This document shows, piece by piece, positions 54,446 through 61,311 of a DNA stretch of 61,311 nucleotides. The stretch lies in contig CAJOLZ010000020.1 in the NCBI GenBank assembly GCA_905235575.1, forward strand, positions 4,203-65,513, given 5' to 3'. The stretch comes from an uncultured Bacteroidaceae bacterium (GTDB lineage Bacteria; Bacteroidota; Bacteroidia; Bacteroidales; Bacteroidaceae). The notes under the pieces were generated by a model. The model was not told the origin of the DNA, did not search any database, and worked only from the letters and a program-made list of their open reading frames with translations. Made by a program: the position numbers and the translations under genes. The first letter of the stretch is position 1. Every line of letters begins with the position of its first letter.

Positions 54446-57082
54446 ATGAAAAAATTTCTCCTGCCCTTGTTACTCTCACTGCCTGTGGCGGTGATGGCTC
54501 AACATTGGACGCCGAAGACGACCGCTGACTATCCGGATGAGACGATTGTTTATGCGATGGTGAATATCAACGGTGTGGATGCCACCGCCAGCGATGCACT
54601 GGAGCTGGCCGCATTCCTCGGAACAGAATGCCGAGCCGATGACAACGCGCCTGCCACTTCCGCTAATCGTCTCATATACACGCTCCGTGTCGTAGGTGAC
54701 CGTCAGACAGAGGAAAACCAGAACATCGCATTTCGTGCCTATCGTAGTGGGATAGAGTTCGAGTTCACTGCGAAGGTTCCTTTCACGGGCGAGACTCAGA
54801 GTTCTGTGAATAATCCACTGGTGCTCAATCTGGATGCGCCCACCGCTGTGTCGGTTCTTAGTCCCATATCGATTACGCAACCCGCCTCGGCATTTCCCTA
54901 CACCATGGACCTTTCGTCCTACGCCACGCTGGCCTATGGCGATGCTACACCTAAGGGCGAAAGCCGTATCCTTAGTAGTATAAGTTACCAGTGGTCTTCG
55001 TCAAACACGAACTTTACTTTCTCTGGAAATAACGTAACTGTAAATCAAGCCATTGCAGCAGAAAATGTTGCAGTTCAAGTAAATGCTTCATTTTCCAATG
55101 GCGATGGTGTTTCAGCTCAACTTGTCGGCCAGACCAACTTCAAGGTCGAAATAGCAACCGTACCTGTGACGAGCATCACTTGTAGCGTGACCGATTTGGA
55201 GGTGAATGCCTTCGGCGAAGTCATTACGGAGCTTTTGAACGACAAGGTAACCATCCTGCCTGAGAATGCCTCGACAAAGGGCTTTTACGTAGAACCAAAG
55301 GACGATGCGACTGGGGCAGCACTGAACGACGATAAAACGTTTAACACCAGCGGTGACTTTGTCCTCAATATATGGCCACTTGACACCAACTATAGCGGTC
55401 AACCTGCTCAGGTAAATGTCAAGGCGTGGATGCTTCCCTACAACATAAAATCCAACACCAACACACTGACATTAGGTGTGGGTGAGAACGTCTTTGACCG
55501 AATCGAAGCAAATCAGGTGATAGAATATCCTAGCCAAAACGTTGGGCCGTACGTGAAGAACGAAGTGGCCTATACGGTGAGCGATAACGCCTATGTCAGT
55601 GCAACCGGTGTAGCACTCAAGACCGGTTCTGTGCGTGTGACGGTCAAACTTGTGAACGGTCGATTGGACAATCCCGATTTCCCCGGCACAGACACATATA
55701 CGGTGACCATCAATATCGAAAGCCGACTCTCGGCTCGAATGACTACCGGCGAATCTGATTTCGTGAAGAACGGGCAAGTGAGCGATGCTACGCCAGCCAT
55801 TGTTTATGTCAACAATCCCGGTGGTGAGCCCTTCAGTTTGAACAGTCTGTCCATCTCGTTCAGTGAGCGCTATTCTGGCTATCCCTATGCAATTCAGGCC
55901 GGTCTGGAAGAGGTGGAGGCAACAGATGCAGAAGCAAGCGAGACAGCATATAAAATCCTCATCAAGCCCCTCTTTGCAGGTAACAAGATTCCGTTCGACG
56001 TCTCTTATAATGGCGAAGTGATAGGTCGCAGTACCATCAACATCTTTGTGGAACAGAATCTGGCAAGCGGATGGAACTGGATATCAATCAACAATATGCT
56101 ATATAACAATGGTTCGCCTGTGAGCGAAGTCTTCACTCAGAAAGATATCATAGAGATTCGTTCGCAGCTGGGATTGCTTTACAATGATGCCATCTACGGA
56201 TACTTCGGTAGTATAAACACGCTGACATACACTGATGGCAGCTATAAGGTGAAGACCAATAAGGCCACTGTGGCTAAGATGGGACAGATTTCAGTTCCGA
56301 CCGACGATGCCTATAAACTGCACCCAGGATACAACTGGACAAACAATCCTTATGAGTTTGATGTATCGGTCGCACGCTTGTCTGCATTCTTGTCGCCATT
56401 TACTCCCAGCGAAGGAGACAAGATAATCACGCGCGATGCCTTTGCCATATACCAGAACGGTGAGTGGGTGGCTGATCTGAATTTTGCACTGAAAGAAGGT
56501 GAAGGCTTTGTGTACTACAATTCCGCAGCTACGGAAAAGAGTCTGTATCACAACCCCAATTTGCAGCCAGACTTTGCCATCACCCTGAATTCTGCAGCTG
56601 AAGGAAATGTCAAGTCGAGCCTTCCTTGGACGATGCGTGGAAACTCGGACGAGGCATTCCAGTATGACAAATATGCTTATGCCGACAATATGATTATGGT
56701 GGCCACCATCGATGGCCTGGATAATCCCGAGAACTATACGCTTGGCGTATTCGTGAACGACGAGTGTCGTGGTCGTGGTCGGGTGGTGAGAGACGACTTG
56801 ATGTTCGTGAATGCTGTCGGACAGGCAGGAGAGCATCTCACATTCAAACTGATGAACAACCTCACCGGCGAGATGTCGTCGATTTCCGAGACCATGTCGT
56901 ATAGCCTTTCCAAGGGCTCACTTAATGAACCCGTGGTGCTGAGCATCGGCAATCCAACCGGAATCGGTCGCGTGAACGACACGGAAGGACAGGAGAATGT
57001 CATATACGACCTCTCAGGTCGACGTGTTGAGCGTCTGCAAAAAGGCATATACATCATCAACGGAAAGAAAGTTTTGAAGTAA
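54446..57082 (+). CDS. Secreted multidomain protein with type IX sorting-like C-terminus
   Basis: An 878-residue exported protein; signal peptide 1-18 (MKKFLLPLLLSLPVAVMA). Residues 31-130 form a beta domain with LELAAFLGTECR and NIAFRAYRSG. Several Ig-like beta repeats follow to about 560, then a region with LASGWNWISINNM near 545-560. Residues about 749-836 repeat the first domain in variant form (YTLGVFVNDECRGRGR, LTFKLMNNLTG). The last 28 residues (VIYDLSGRRVERLQKGIYII then NGKKVLK) match the type A sorting tail used by the type IX secretion system. Function unknown; a surface or secreted binding protein is likely. The lipoprotein at 57283 carries the same domain. Confidence 0.85.
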   Translation: MKKFLLPLLLSLPVAVMAQHWTPKTTADYPDETIVYAMVNINGVDATASDALELAAFLGTECRADDNAPATSANRLIYTLRVVGDRQTEENQNIAFRAYRSGIEFEFTAKVPFTGETQSSVNNPLVLNLDAPTAVSVLSPISITQPASAFPYTMDLSSYATLAYGDATPKGESRILSSISYQWSSSNTNFTFSGNNVTVNQAIAAENVAVQVNASFSNGDGVSAQLVGQTNFKVEIATVPVTSITCSVTDLEVNAFGEVITELLNDKVTILPENASTKGFYVEPKDDATGAALNDDKTFNTSGDFVLNIWPLDTNYSGQPAQVNVKAWMLPYNIKSNTNTLTLGVGENVFDRIEANQVIEYPSQNVGPYVKNEVAYTVSDNAYVSATGVALKTGSVRVTVKLVNGRLDNPDFPGTDTYTVTINIESRLSARMTTGESDFVKNGQVSDATPAIVYVNNPGGEPFSLNSLSISFSERYSGYPYAIQAGLEEVEATDAEASETAYKILIKPLFAGNKIPFDVSYNGEVIGRSTINIFVEQNLASGWNWISINNMLYNNGSPVSEVFTQKDIIEIRSQLGLLYNDAIYGYFGSINTLTYTDGSYKVKTNKATVAKMGQISVPTDDAYKLHPGYNWTNNPYEFDVSVARLSAFLSPFTPSEGDKIITRDAFAIYQNGEWVADLNFALKEGEGFVYYNSAATEKSLYHNPNLQPDFAITLNSAAEGNVKSSLPWTMRGNSDEAFQYDKYAYADNMIMVATIDGLDNPENYTLGVFVNDECRGRGRVVRDDLMFVNAVGQAGEHLTFKLMNNLTGEMSSISETMSYSLSKGSLNEPVVLSIGNPTGIGRVNDTEGQENVIYDLSGRRVERLQKGIYIINGKKVLK

Positions 57083-57111
57083 GCCCACAAACACGAATCA
57101 TTCCCCCAAAA

Positions 57112-57171
57112 TGTCATTCTTCAGCACCCACGGACGCTTCTGCCCGACAAGGTCGGGTGTTGAAGAATGAC
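57112..57171. repeat. Palindromic element with TGTCATTCT ends, copy 2
   Basis: GTCATTCTTCAGCACCC and GGGTGTTGAAGAATGAC are 17-bp inverted repeats (one mismatch) around 25 bp. Reversed, its right part matches 17558-17595. It may also form a hairpin after the cargo gene, but no T-run follows. The rest of the gap to 57282 shows nothing. Confidence 0.65.
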
Positions 57172-57282
57172 ACCTTCTCTCTCCAACGGGCAAGAAAACG
57201 CAGCATGCTGAGTCGTATCGAGGATAGGGTGACATGGGAAACGTTGGCTGACAAGAAACGATTACACTAAAACAATGTCGAT

Positions 57283-57966
57283 ATGAAATATAGGCTCCTA
57301 AAACCAATATGTCTCTGCCTCGTGGCAATGCTTACGGGCTGTGGGCACAATGATACGGAGCTCGACCCTGCCGCGCAGCAGATTATCGACATAAGTTTTA
57401 CTAACGACACGGTCTATGCCATGGCGGGAGATGCTTTCACGCTGACTCCCCAGATCTATCCCGAAACGGCAAGCAGTTCTTCCGTCTATCTGCGCAGCGG
57501 TAACGCCAAAGTGGTGGACATTACCGACAAGGCCATCTACGCACTCGGAGAGGGCACTACCTATGTGATAGCCAGTTCGATGGACCAGACGATAGCAGAC
57601 ACCTGTGTCGTTGTCGTCATCCCTCGATGGGTGGATGATCCTTATCGTTATCTGAATGACATGGTTGTCTATGCCCACATCTCGCACCAAGGCCTTGTCC
57701 CAAAGGCGTGGATAAAGGTGGCCGCATTCTATGGAAACGAGTTGCGAGGAACAGGTGAACCCATGAATACTGGGCGTTCTTTGTGGCGTTTCCGCATATG
57801 GAGCAATCAGTCGAATGTCTCGACAGCCCAGCCCGGCAACGAAAACATCTCGTTCCGTCTCTACGACCCTCAAATGCTCCAAATTCAGACATCCTCCCTC
57901 ACCATTCCGTTCGACGGACAGAGCCACGGCACGCCCGTACAGCCGCTAGAATTAACATTCAAATAG
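57283..57966 (+). CDS. Lipoprotein sharing a domain with the upstream T9SS cargo
   Basis: A 227-residue lipoprotein: leader MKYRLLKPICLCLVAMLTGC with lipobox LTGC (Cys20). Residues 35-115 are a beta domain like bacterial Ig2 (FTLTPQIYPETASSSSVYL, TYVIASSMDQTIADTCVVVV). Residues about 125-226 resemble the first domain of the protein at 54446: VVYAHISHQG, then IKVAAFYGNELRGTGEP, NISFRLYDPQ, and a final strand LELTF. It follows that gene by 200 bp on the same strand. Function unknown; the pairing suggests a shared ligand or partner at the cell surface. Confidence 0.75.
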   Translation: MKYRLLKPICLCLVAMLTGCGHNDTELDPAAQQIIDISFTNDTVYAMAGDAFTLTPQIYPETASSSSVYLRSGNAKVVDITDKAIYALGEGTTYVIASSMDQTIADTCVVVVIPRWVDDPYRYLNDMVVYAHISHQGLVPKAWIKVAAFYGNELRGTGEPMNTGRSLWRFRIWSNQSNVSTAQPGNENISFRLYDPQMLQIQTSSLTIPFDGQSHGTPVQPLELTFK

Positions 57967-58025
57967 CTCATCGTAAATTATATCAGAGCGTATGTTGAGC
58001 CGATTCGGGCTAAACCTCTGACGAT

Positions 58026-58081
58026 GCACTGTGCTTTTCCGCTTGACGCACCGTGGTGCGAAGGCTGTCGCAGCACGGTGC
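58026..58081. repeat. 22-bp-phased array 17 (3 cores)
   Basis: Cores at 58026 (GCACTGTGCTTT), 58048 and 58070. Left flank GAGCCGATTCGGGCTAAAC carries the GATTCGGGTT-like motif. Confidence 0.88.
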
Positions 58082-58114
58082 GTTTTCTTTCGCATAAAAT
58101 TGATGGAAAAAAGT

Positions 58115-58144
58115 TTTGATATTCGTACAAATTTCATACCTTTG
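58115..58144 (+). promoter_or_regulatory. Bacteroidetes-type promoter, serine hydrolase operon
   Basis: TTTG 58115-58118, 18 bp, TACCTTTG 58137-58144, about 60 bp before the ATG. Confidence 0.65.
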
Positions 58145-58206
58145 CATGTGAAGATGATGCAATGGCGGAATATTAGAAGTATGTTAACCCATAAAAAACT
58201 AAAACT

Positions 58207-59298
58207 ATGAAAAAAATCATTATCCGTTACGGCCTGTCCGTACTCCTTTGTCTTTCCAGCCTGTGCGCCTATGCCCAGGCCAACGCCTTTTCTTCGTCAG
58301 CAACGCAGCCGCAGAAGAAGGCTATCTCGCTGAAACGCGCAAAACCCAAGGCTCGTATCGAGACGGCCATGACGCAGTATCTGCAGGCAGCCCAGAACCA
58401 GCGACTGAACATACAGAGCGTGATGGTTCTGCAGCATGGAAAGGTGCTCTACGAACACTGGATGAACGGAGGCGATGCCCGTCAGCCGCACGTGCTGAAC
58501 AGTGTGAGCAAGACCTTCACCTCGGCTGCTGTGGGATTCGCCATCGCCGAAGGAAAACTTTCGCTCGACGACAAGCTCATCTCCTTCTTCCCCAACGAAA
58601 CTCCGGCCTCGCCCTCCGAGAACCTCAAGAAGGTGACCATTCGTAACCTGCTGACGATGAACAGCGGACACGACACCGAGCCCGACCGCTCGAAGGCCAA
58701 TACGTGGGCAGAAGCCTTCCTCAACGCACCCATACAGCACGAGCCAGGCACCTACTACTGCTACAACAGTCTGGGCACCTATATGCTCTCGGCCATCGTA
58801 CAGAAAGTGACAGGTCAGAAGATTGTGGACTATCTGCAGCCGCGCCTCTTCGACCCACTGGGCATCGACGCACCACGCTGGGAAGAGAGCCCGCAGGGCA
58901 TCAACTGCGGTGGATGGGGACTCTATCTGAAGACCGAGGACCTGGCCAAGATGGGACAGATGTTGCTGCAGAAAGGAAAATGGAACGGAAAGCAGATTCT
59001 GCCCGCCGCGTGGGTGACCGAAGCCACCAGCAAGCAGGTGCCCTGTGTGCCCTCGTGGATCAGATTCGACGAAGCCGACAAGAGCGGACTTACGCTTGAG
59101 AACAGCGACTGGGTGCACGGATACGGATATCAGGTGTGGCGCTGCCGTCACAATGCCTATCGTGCCGACGGTGCAGGCGGCCAGTATATCATCGTCATCC
59201 CCGACAAGGATGCCGTTGTCATCAATACTGCCAATCTGCAGGACATGCAGGCCGAGCTGAATCTCGTCTGGGACTATATCCTGCCTGCGCTGAAATAA
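58207..59298 (+). CDS. Exported serine hydrolase (class C beta-lactamase/PBP-like)
   Basis: A 363-residue protein with signal peptide 1-24 (YGLSVLLCLSSLCAYAQ). The penicillin-binding fold has NSVSKTFTS (Ser99, Lys102), a Tyr motif CYNSLGTYMLSAIVQK near residue 187, and a C-terminal GAGGQYIIVIPDKDAVVI in the place of the KTG strand. It is probably an esterase or peptidase rather than a true beta-lactamase, since the last motif lacks the HxG/KTG pattern in usual form. The gene heads a group with the nitroreductase (57 bp later) and a lipoprotein. Confidence 0.88.
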   Translation: MKKIIIRYGLSVLLCLSSLCAYAQANAFSSSATQPQKKAISLKRAKPKARIETAMTQYLQAAQNQRLNIQSVMVLQHGKVLYEHWMNGGDARQPHVLNSVSKTFTSAAVGFAIAEGKLSLDDKLISFFPNETPASPSENLKKVTIRNLLTMNSGHDTEPDRSKANTWAEAFLNAPIQHEPGTYYCYNSLGTYMLSAIVQKVTGQKIVDYLQPRLFDPLGIDAPRWEESPQGINCGGWGLYLKTEDLAKMGQMLLQKGKWNGKQILPAAWVTEATSKQVPCVPSWIRFDEADKSGLTLENSDWVHGYGYQVWRCRHNAYRADGAGGQYIIVIPDKDAVVINTANLQDMQAELNLVWDYILPALK

Positions 59299-59355
59299 GT
59301 CCTGATTCTTAATTCGTAACACTAATCTCAAATAAATAAAATAAAGGAGAGAAAT

Positions 59356-59868
59356 ATGGATTTCATGGATGTAGTGAGAAGCAGGTATGCCTGCAAGAAG
59401 TTTGACGCACGTCAGATAAGTAAGGAACAACTCGACACCATACTGGAAGCCGGTCGGCTGGCACCTACGGCCAAGAACTTGCAGGAGCAGCATATCTATG
59501 TGGTGCAGTCTGCCGAAGGTCTGGCGAAGATTGACGGTCTCACGCCCTGCCGCTACGGTGCGCCCACGATGCTCATAGTGGCTTTCGACAAGAACAACGT
59601 CTTCACCTACCCGGGTCAGAAGTACGATTCGGGCATCGAGGACGCCACGATTGTTGCCACGCATATGATTCTGGCATCGAAGAGCGTGGGCGTGGACAGC
59701 TGCTGGGTGAATTTCTTCGACCCCGATAAGTTGTCCGAGGCTTTCCAACTGCCCGAAAACGAGGAGATTCTCACCTGCATCGCCCTTGGATATGCAGCAG
59801 AAGGCACGGCACCCCTCGCTAATCACTTCAGCCGCAAACCCATAGATGAAACCGTGACCTACGTATGA
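59356..59868 (+). CDS. Nitroreductase-family FMN protein
   Basis: A 170-residue flavin protein. It has the N-terminal VVRSRYACKKFDARQIS (phosphate-binding Arg), LAPTAKNLQEQHIYVVQ near residue 37, and a C-terminal CIALGYAAEGTAPL near 145, all typical of the short nitroreductase/Frm2-like group, which reduces nitro or quinone compounds with NAD(P)H. Likely dimeric and cytoplasmic. It is probably co-transcribed with the serine hydrolase upstream; the natural substrate is unknown. Confidence 0.92.
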   Translation: MDFMDVVRSRYACKKFDARQISKEQLDTILEAGRLAPTAKNLQEQHIYVVQSAEGLAKIDGLTPCRYGAPTMLIVAFDKNNVFTYPGQKYDSGIEDATIVATHMILASKSVGVDSCWVNFFDPDKLSEAFQLPENEEILTCIALGYAAEGTAPLANHFSRKPIDETVTYV

Positions 59869-59915
59869 TTCGGCGTGAGCCTTTCATGTAGAACAGCAAA
59901 CTCAATAATCCGAAA

Positions 59916-60512
59916 ATGAAAAAGATACGATTATTCCTACCAGTCGCCATTCTGTCCTGTGCCATCGCGACCTCGTGCGTGAAGAAGGTGCAGACGGAGG
60001 AAGCGGTGTGTGAAGTGTCGCTCCCGGCGTATGTATATAGCGGCGAAACACCACTATTGTCGCCCATTTGTGCTTTCCTGACCGATTCGCTCGGCGCGTT
60101 TTATTTGCAGGGCGATGTCTGCATACCCTGCCCGATTGTTGTGAAAACGGACGAGAGTGACCCTGCCGACATCCGCGTGTGGGGTGACTTCTGGGTGTTT
60201 AACTACGACCTTGTCGGCGACACGCTGAAGATGGCTTCCGGTGGCAGTCATCCGGGGCTCTTCCATCTGACGGACGTTGATGGGAAATACGTAGTGTCCG
60301 CGTTCGACCGTGTGGGAGACGGTAGCAGCTTCGAACCCACAGCCAAGGCGATTTTCGGTGACAGCTATGACGACCTGCTGGAAGCATGCTCGGACACGGA
60401 AAGAGGGAATGCCATCAGGACATCCATCATCTCCGACTATGTGAAAGCCAACCAGTTGAGTATCTCGTGCTATCAGGACTTCGGCTGGGATGCCGTGCCT
60501 CTGGACGAGTGA
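59916..60512 (+). CDS. Lipoprotein of unknown function
   Basis: A 198-residue protein with a lipoprotein leader MKKIRLFLPVAILSCAIATSC (Cys21). The mature part is acidic with a predicted beta-rich pattern (SLPAYVYSGETPLLSPIC, IRVWGDFWVFNYDLVGDTL), reminiscent of small Prevotella lipoproteins, and no catalytic motif. I do not recognise the family. It follows the nitroreductase by 47 bp on the same strand, so it is likely in one operon with it. Confidence 0.65.
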   Translation: MKKIRLFLPVAILSCAIATSCVKKVQTEEAVCEVSLPAYVYSGETPLLSPICAFLTDSLGAFYLQGDVCIPCPIVVKTDESDPADIRVWGDFWVFNYDLVGDTLKMASGGSHPGLFHLTDVDGKYVVSAFDRVGDGSSFEPTAKAIFGDSYDDLLEACSDTERGNAIRTSIISDYVKANQLSISCYQDFGWDAVPLDE

Positions 60513-60540
60513 TTCGACATAGGAAAGAGGAACTGGTAAA

Positions 60541-60604
60541 ACCGAATCGGGGCCACAAAATCGACAAAAACTCTGACATAAATCATAACGACTGATTCGG
60601 GTTA
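60541..60604 (-). repeat. AACCCGAATC-bounded element, copy C (internal deletion)
   Basis: AAACCGAATCGGGGCCACAA, then CACAAAATCGACAAAA, then CTCTGACATAAATCATAACG, then CTGATTCGGGTTAAAA. Both ends of the element are kept but the central 60-80 bp of copies A and B are gone. Array 18 joins its right end directly. Confidence 0.7.
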
Positions 60605-60609
60605 AAAAC

Positions 60610-60665
60610 GCACCACGTTGCGACGGCCGTCGCAGCGTGGTGCATTGCCTGTCGCAACGTGGTGC
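60610..60665. repeat. 22-bp-phased array 18 (3 cores)
   Basis: Cores at 60610, 60632 and 60654. Left edge TTAAAAACGCA fuses with element copy C. The stretch from 60670 to 60797 shows nothing else. Confidence 0.9.
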
Positions 60666-60797
60666 GTCGGCATGCAAACCATGCATCGTTTGATAGAACC
60701 ACGAAAGAGCGATTCGGACAGATAATGTATGCGAGCGCTTCGTCGAGACATGACGGATGGATAATTCGATTATTCGCTGCAAATTTCGTGGCATTTA

Positions 60798-60829
60798 TTT
60801 GAGATTTTTGGTTTTTATTTATACTTTTG
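60798..60829 (+). promoter_or_regulatory. Bacteroidetes-type promoter, GH92 gene
   Basis: TTTG 60798-60801, 20 bp, TACTTTTG 60822-60829, about 87 bp before the ATG. Confidence 0.7.
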
Positions 60830-60916
60830 TAGCATGAGCAACCTTCGAGAGGTGGCTTTAATACCAAAAATCGGCCCCCAAAACGGCAAATAACAATTCT
60901 AATATCAAAATACATT

Positions 60917-61311
60917 ATGAGAAGTAAAACCTTATTTATCCTTTCGCTCTGTTGCCTCTCCGGACTGTCGGTGAAGGCTGGCGATCTGACTAAACTCGCA
61001 GACACACGTCTGGGTACTTCCACATTGTGGACTCCTGAAGATCTGGGATTTACGCACATTCGTGACAAACGTCCCTGGGGTGGTGAGACATTTCCCGGCG
61101 CCACCGTTCCAAACTCCATGGTACAGATTACGCCCGTCACGAAGTACGGCTCCGGCGGCGGTTATCAGTATGAAGACCCCAACATCTTCGGCTTTGCCCA
61201 TACCGCTATGGGACACTGGAACCTGGTGAATATCCCCATGCTGCCCGTCACCAAGGAGGGTTTCTATCGCGCCGACAGCTATTGCTCGCACTATAGCCAC
61301 GAACGCGAGAC
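60917..61311 (+). CDS. GH92 alpha-mannosidase, N-terminal part (runs off the window)
   Basis: The first 131 codons of a gene cut by the window edge. Signal peptide about 1-21 (MRSKTLFILSLCCLSGLSV). The mature start has DTRLGTST, GGETFPGATVPNSMVQITPV and then YQYEDPNIFGFAHTAMG, which are the opening motifs of glycoside hydrolase family 92 (calcium-dependent exo-alpha-mannosidases): the (V/L)GT start, FPGAT-P-GMVQ, and GFSHTH-like block, here GFAHTAMGH. The complete gene should be about 2.2 kb. It suggests mannan or N-glycan use. Confidence 0.85.
   Translation, partial: MRSKTLFILSLCCLSGLSVKAGDLTKLADTRLGTSTLWTPEDLGFTHIRDKRPWGGETFPGATVPNSMVQITPVTKYGSGGGYQYEDPNIFGFAHTAMGHWNLVNIPMLPVTKEGFYRADSYCSHYSHERE

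Noticed and set aside
407..60665. Recurrent short open frames with similar peptides (RLSQRGAT, HHAATAVAPRCD) over many intergenic gaps
   Set aside because: They are translations of the 22-bp arrays in several frames and both strands; 22 is not a multiple of three and no start or context is conserved.
60054..60794. A 246-codon minus-strand frame over the lipoprotein at 59916
   Set aside because: It is antisense to a gene with a good lipoprotein leader and runs through element copy C and array 18.
1..61311. tRNA, rRNA or riboswitch genes
   Set aside because: No cloverleaf, T-loop or rRNA-like segment was recognised by eye; a covariance-model search would be needed to exclude small RNAs.

Overview
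The window is a chromosomal segment of a Bacteroidales bacterium, most likely in or near the Prevotellaceae. The evidence is a SusC/SusD pair, a type III glutamine synthetase, exported glycoside hydrolases (GH2, GH3, GH31, GH92), C-terminal tails of the type IX secretion kind, Bacteroidetes-type promoters (TTTG, about 20 bp, TAnnTTTG) upstream of many genes, and no recognisable Shine-Dalgarno sites. Codon use and base composition look uniform. I saw no rRNA, tRNA, prophage, transposase or CRISPR array.

Layout. 1-7.8 kb: a broken dockerin gene tail, then trmO, mgsA, clpB, a disrupted tex and a frameshifted Gfo/Idh oxidoreductase on the minus strand. 7.9-15.6 kb: an MFS transporter with a GH2 enzyme, then a run in the order aguA, aguB, glnN (agmatine to putrescine, plus ammonia assimilation). 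15.7-19.7 kb: a Nif3-like protein, a zinc-ribbon coiled-coil protein and a BspA-like surface protein with a dockerin. 19.8-26.1 kb: an exported URO-D-family protein diverging from the galacturonate operon exuT-uxaB-uxaA. 26.2-36 kb: acyl-ACP thioesterase, a membrane protein, GH31, GH3, a SulP transporter and serB. 36-42.6 kb: susD/susC, an MBL-fold hydrolase and an iron alcohol dehydrogenase. 42.9-54 kb: two GH2 enzymes flanking a formylglycine-enzyme-like lipoprotein, a frameshifted DNA alkylation repair gene, and a Y-family polymerase coupled to a small conserved protein. 54.4-61.3 kb: a type IX-exported protein with a related lipoprotein, a serine hydrolase, a nitroreductase, a lipoprotein and the start of a GH92 gene.

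Together the genes describe a plant- or host-glycan degrader. Exported glycosidases and SusCD take up sugars, and uronic acids are oxidised through the tagaturonate/altronate route. The remainder is housekeeping.

The most unusual feature is non-coding. Eighteen intergenic loci, about one per 3.4 kb, carry an array of 12-bp cores (GCANYRYRNTGC) spaced by exactly 10 bp, so the period is always 22 bp. Sixteen arrays have four cores and two have three. Several are joined, always at the same end, to a second repeat bounded by AACCCGAATC inverted repeats. I know of no description of this composite family. A separate palindromic repeat (TGTCATTCTTCA...) occurs twice. Four coding frames carry lesions, in three genes: tex has a stop codon and a frameshift, the Gfo/Idh gene a frameshift, and the DNA alkylation repair gene a frameshift. 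These could be real decay or assembly errors.
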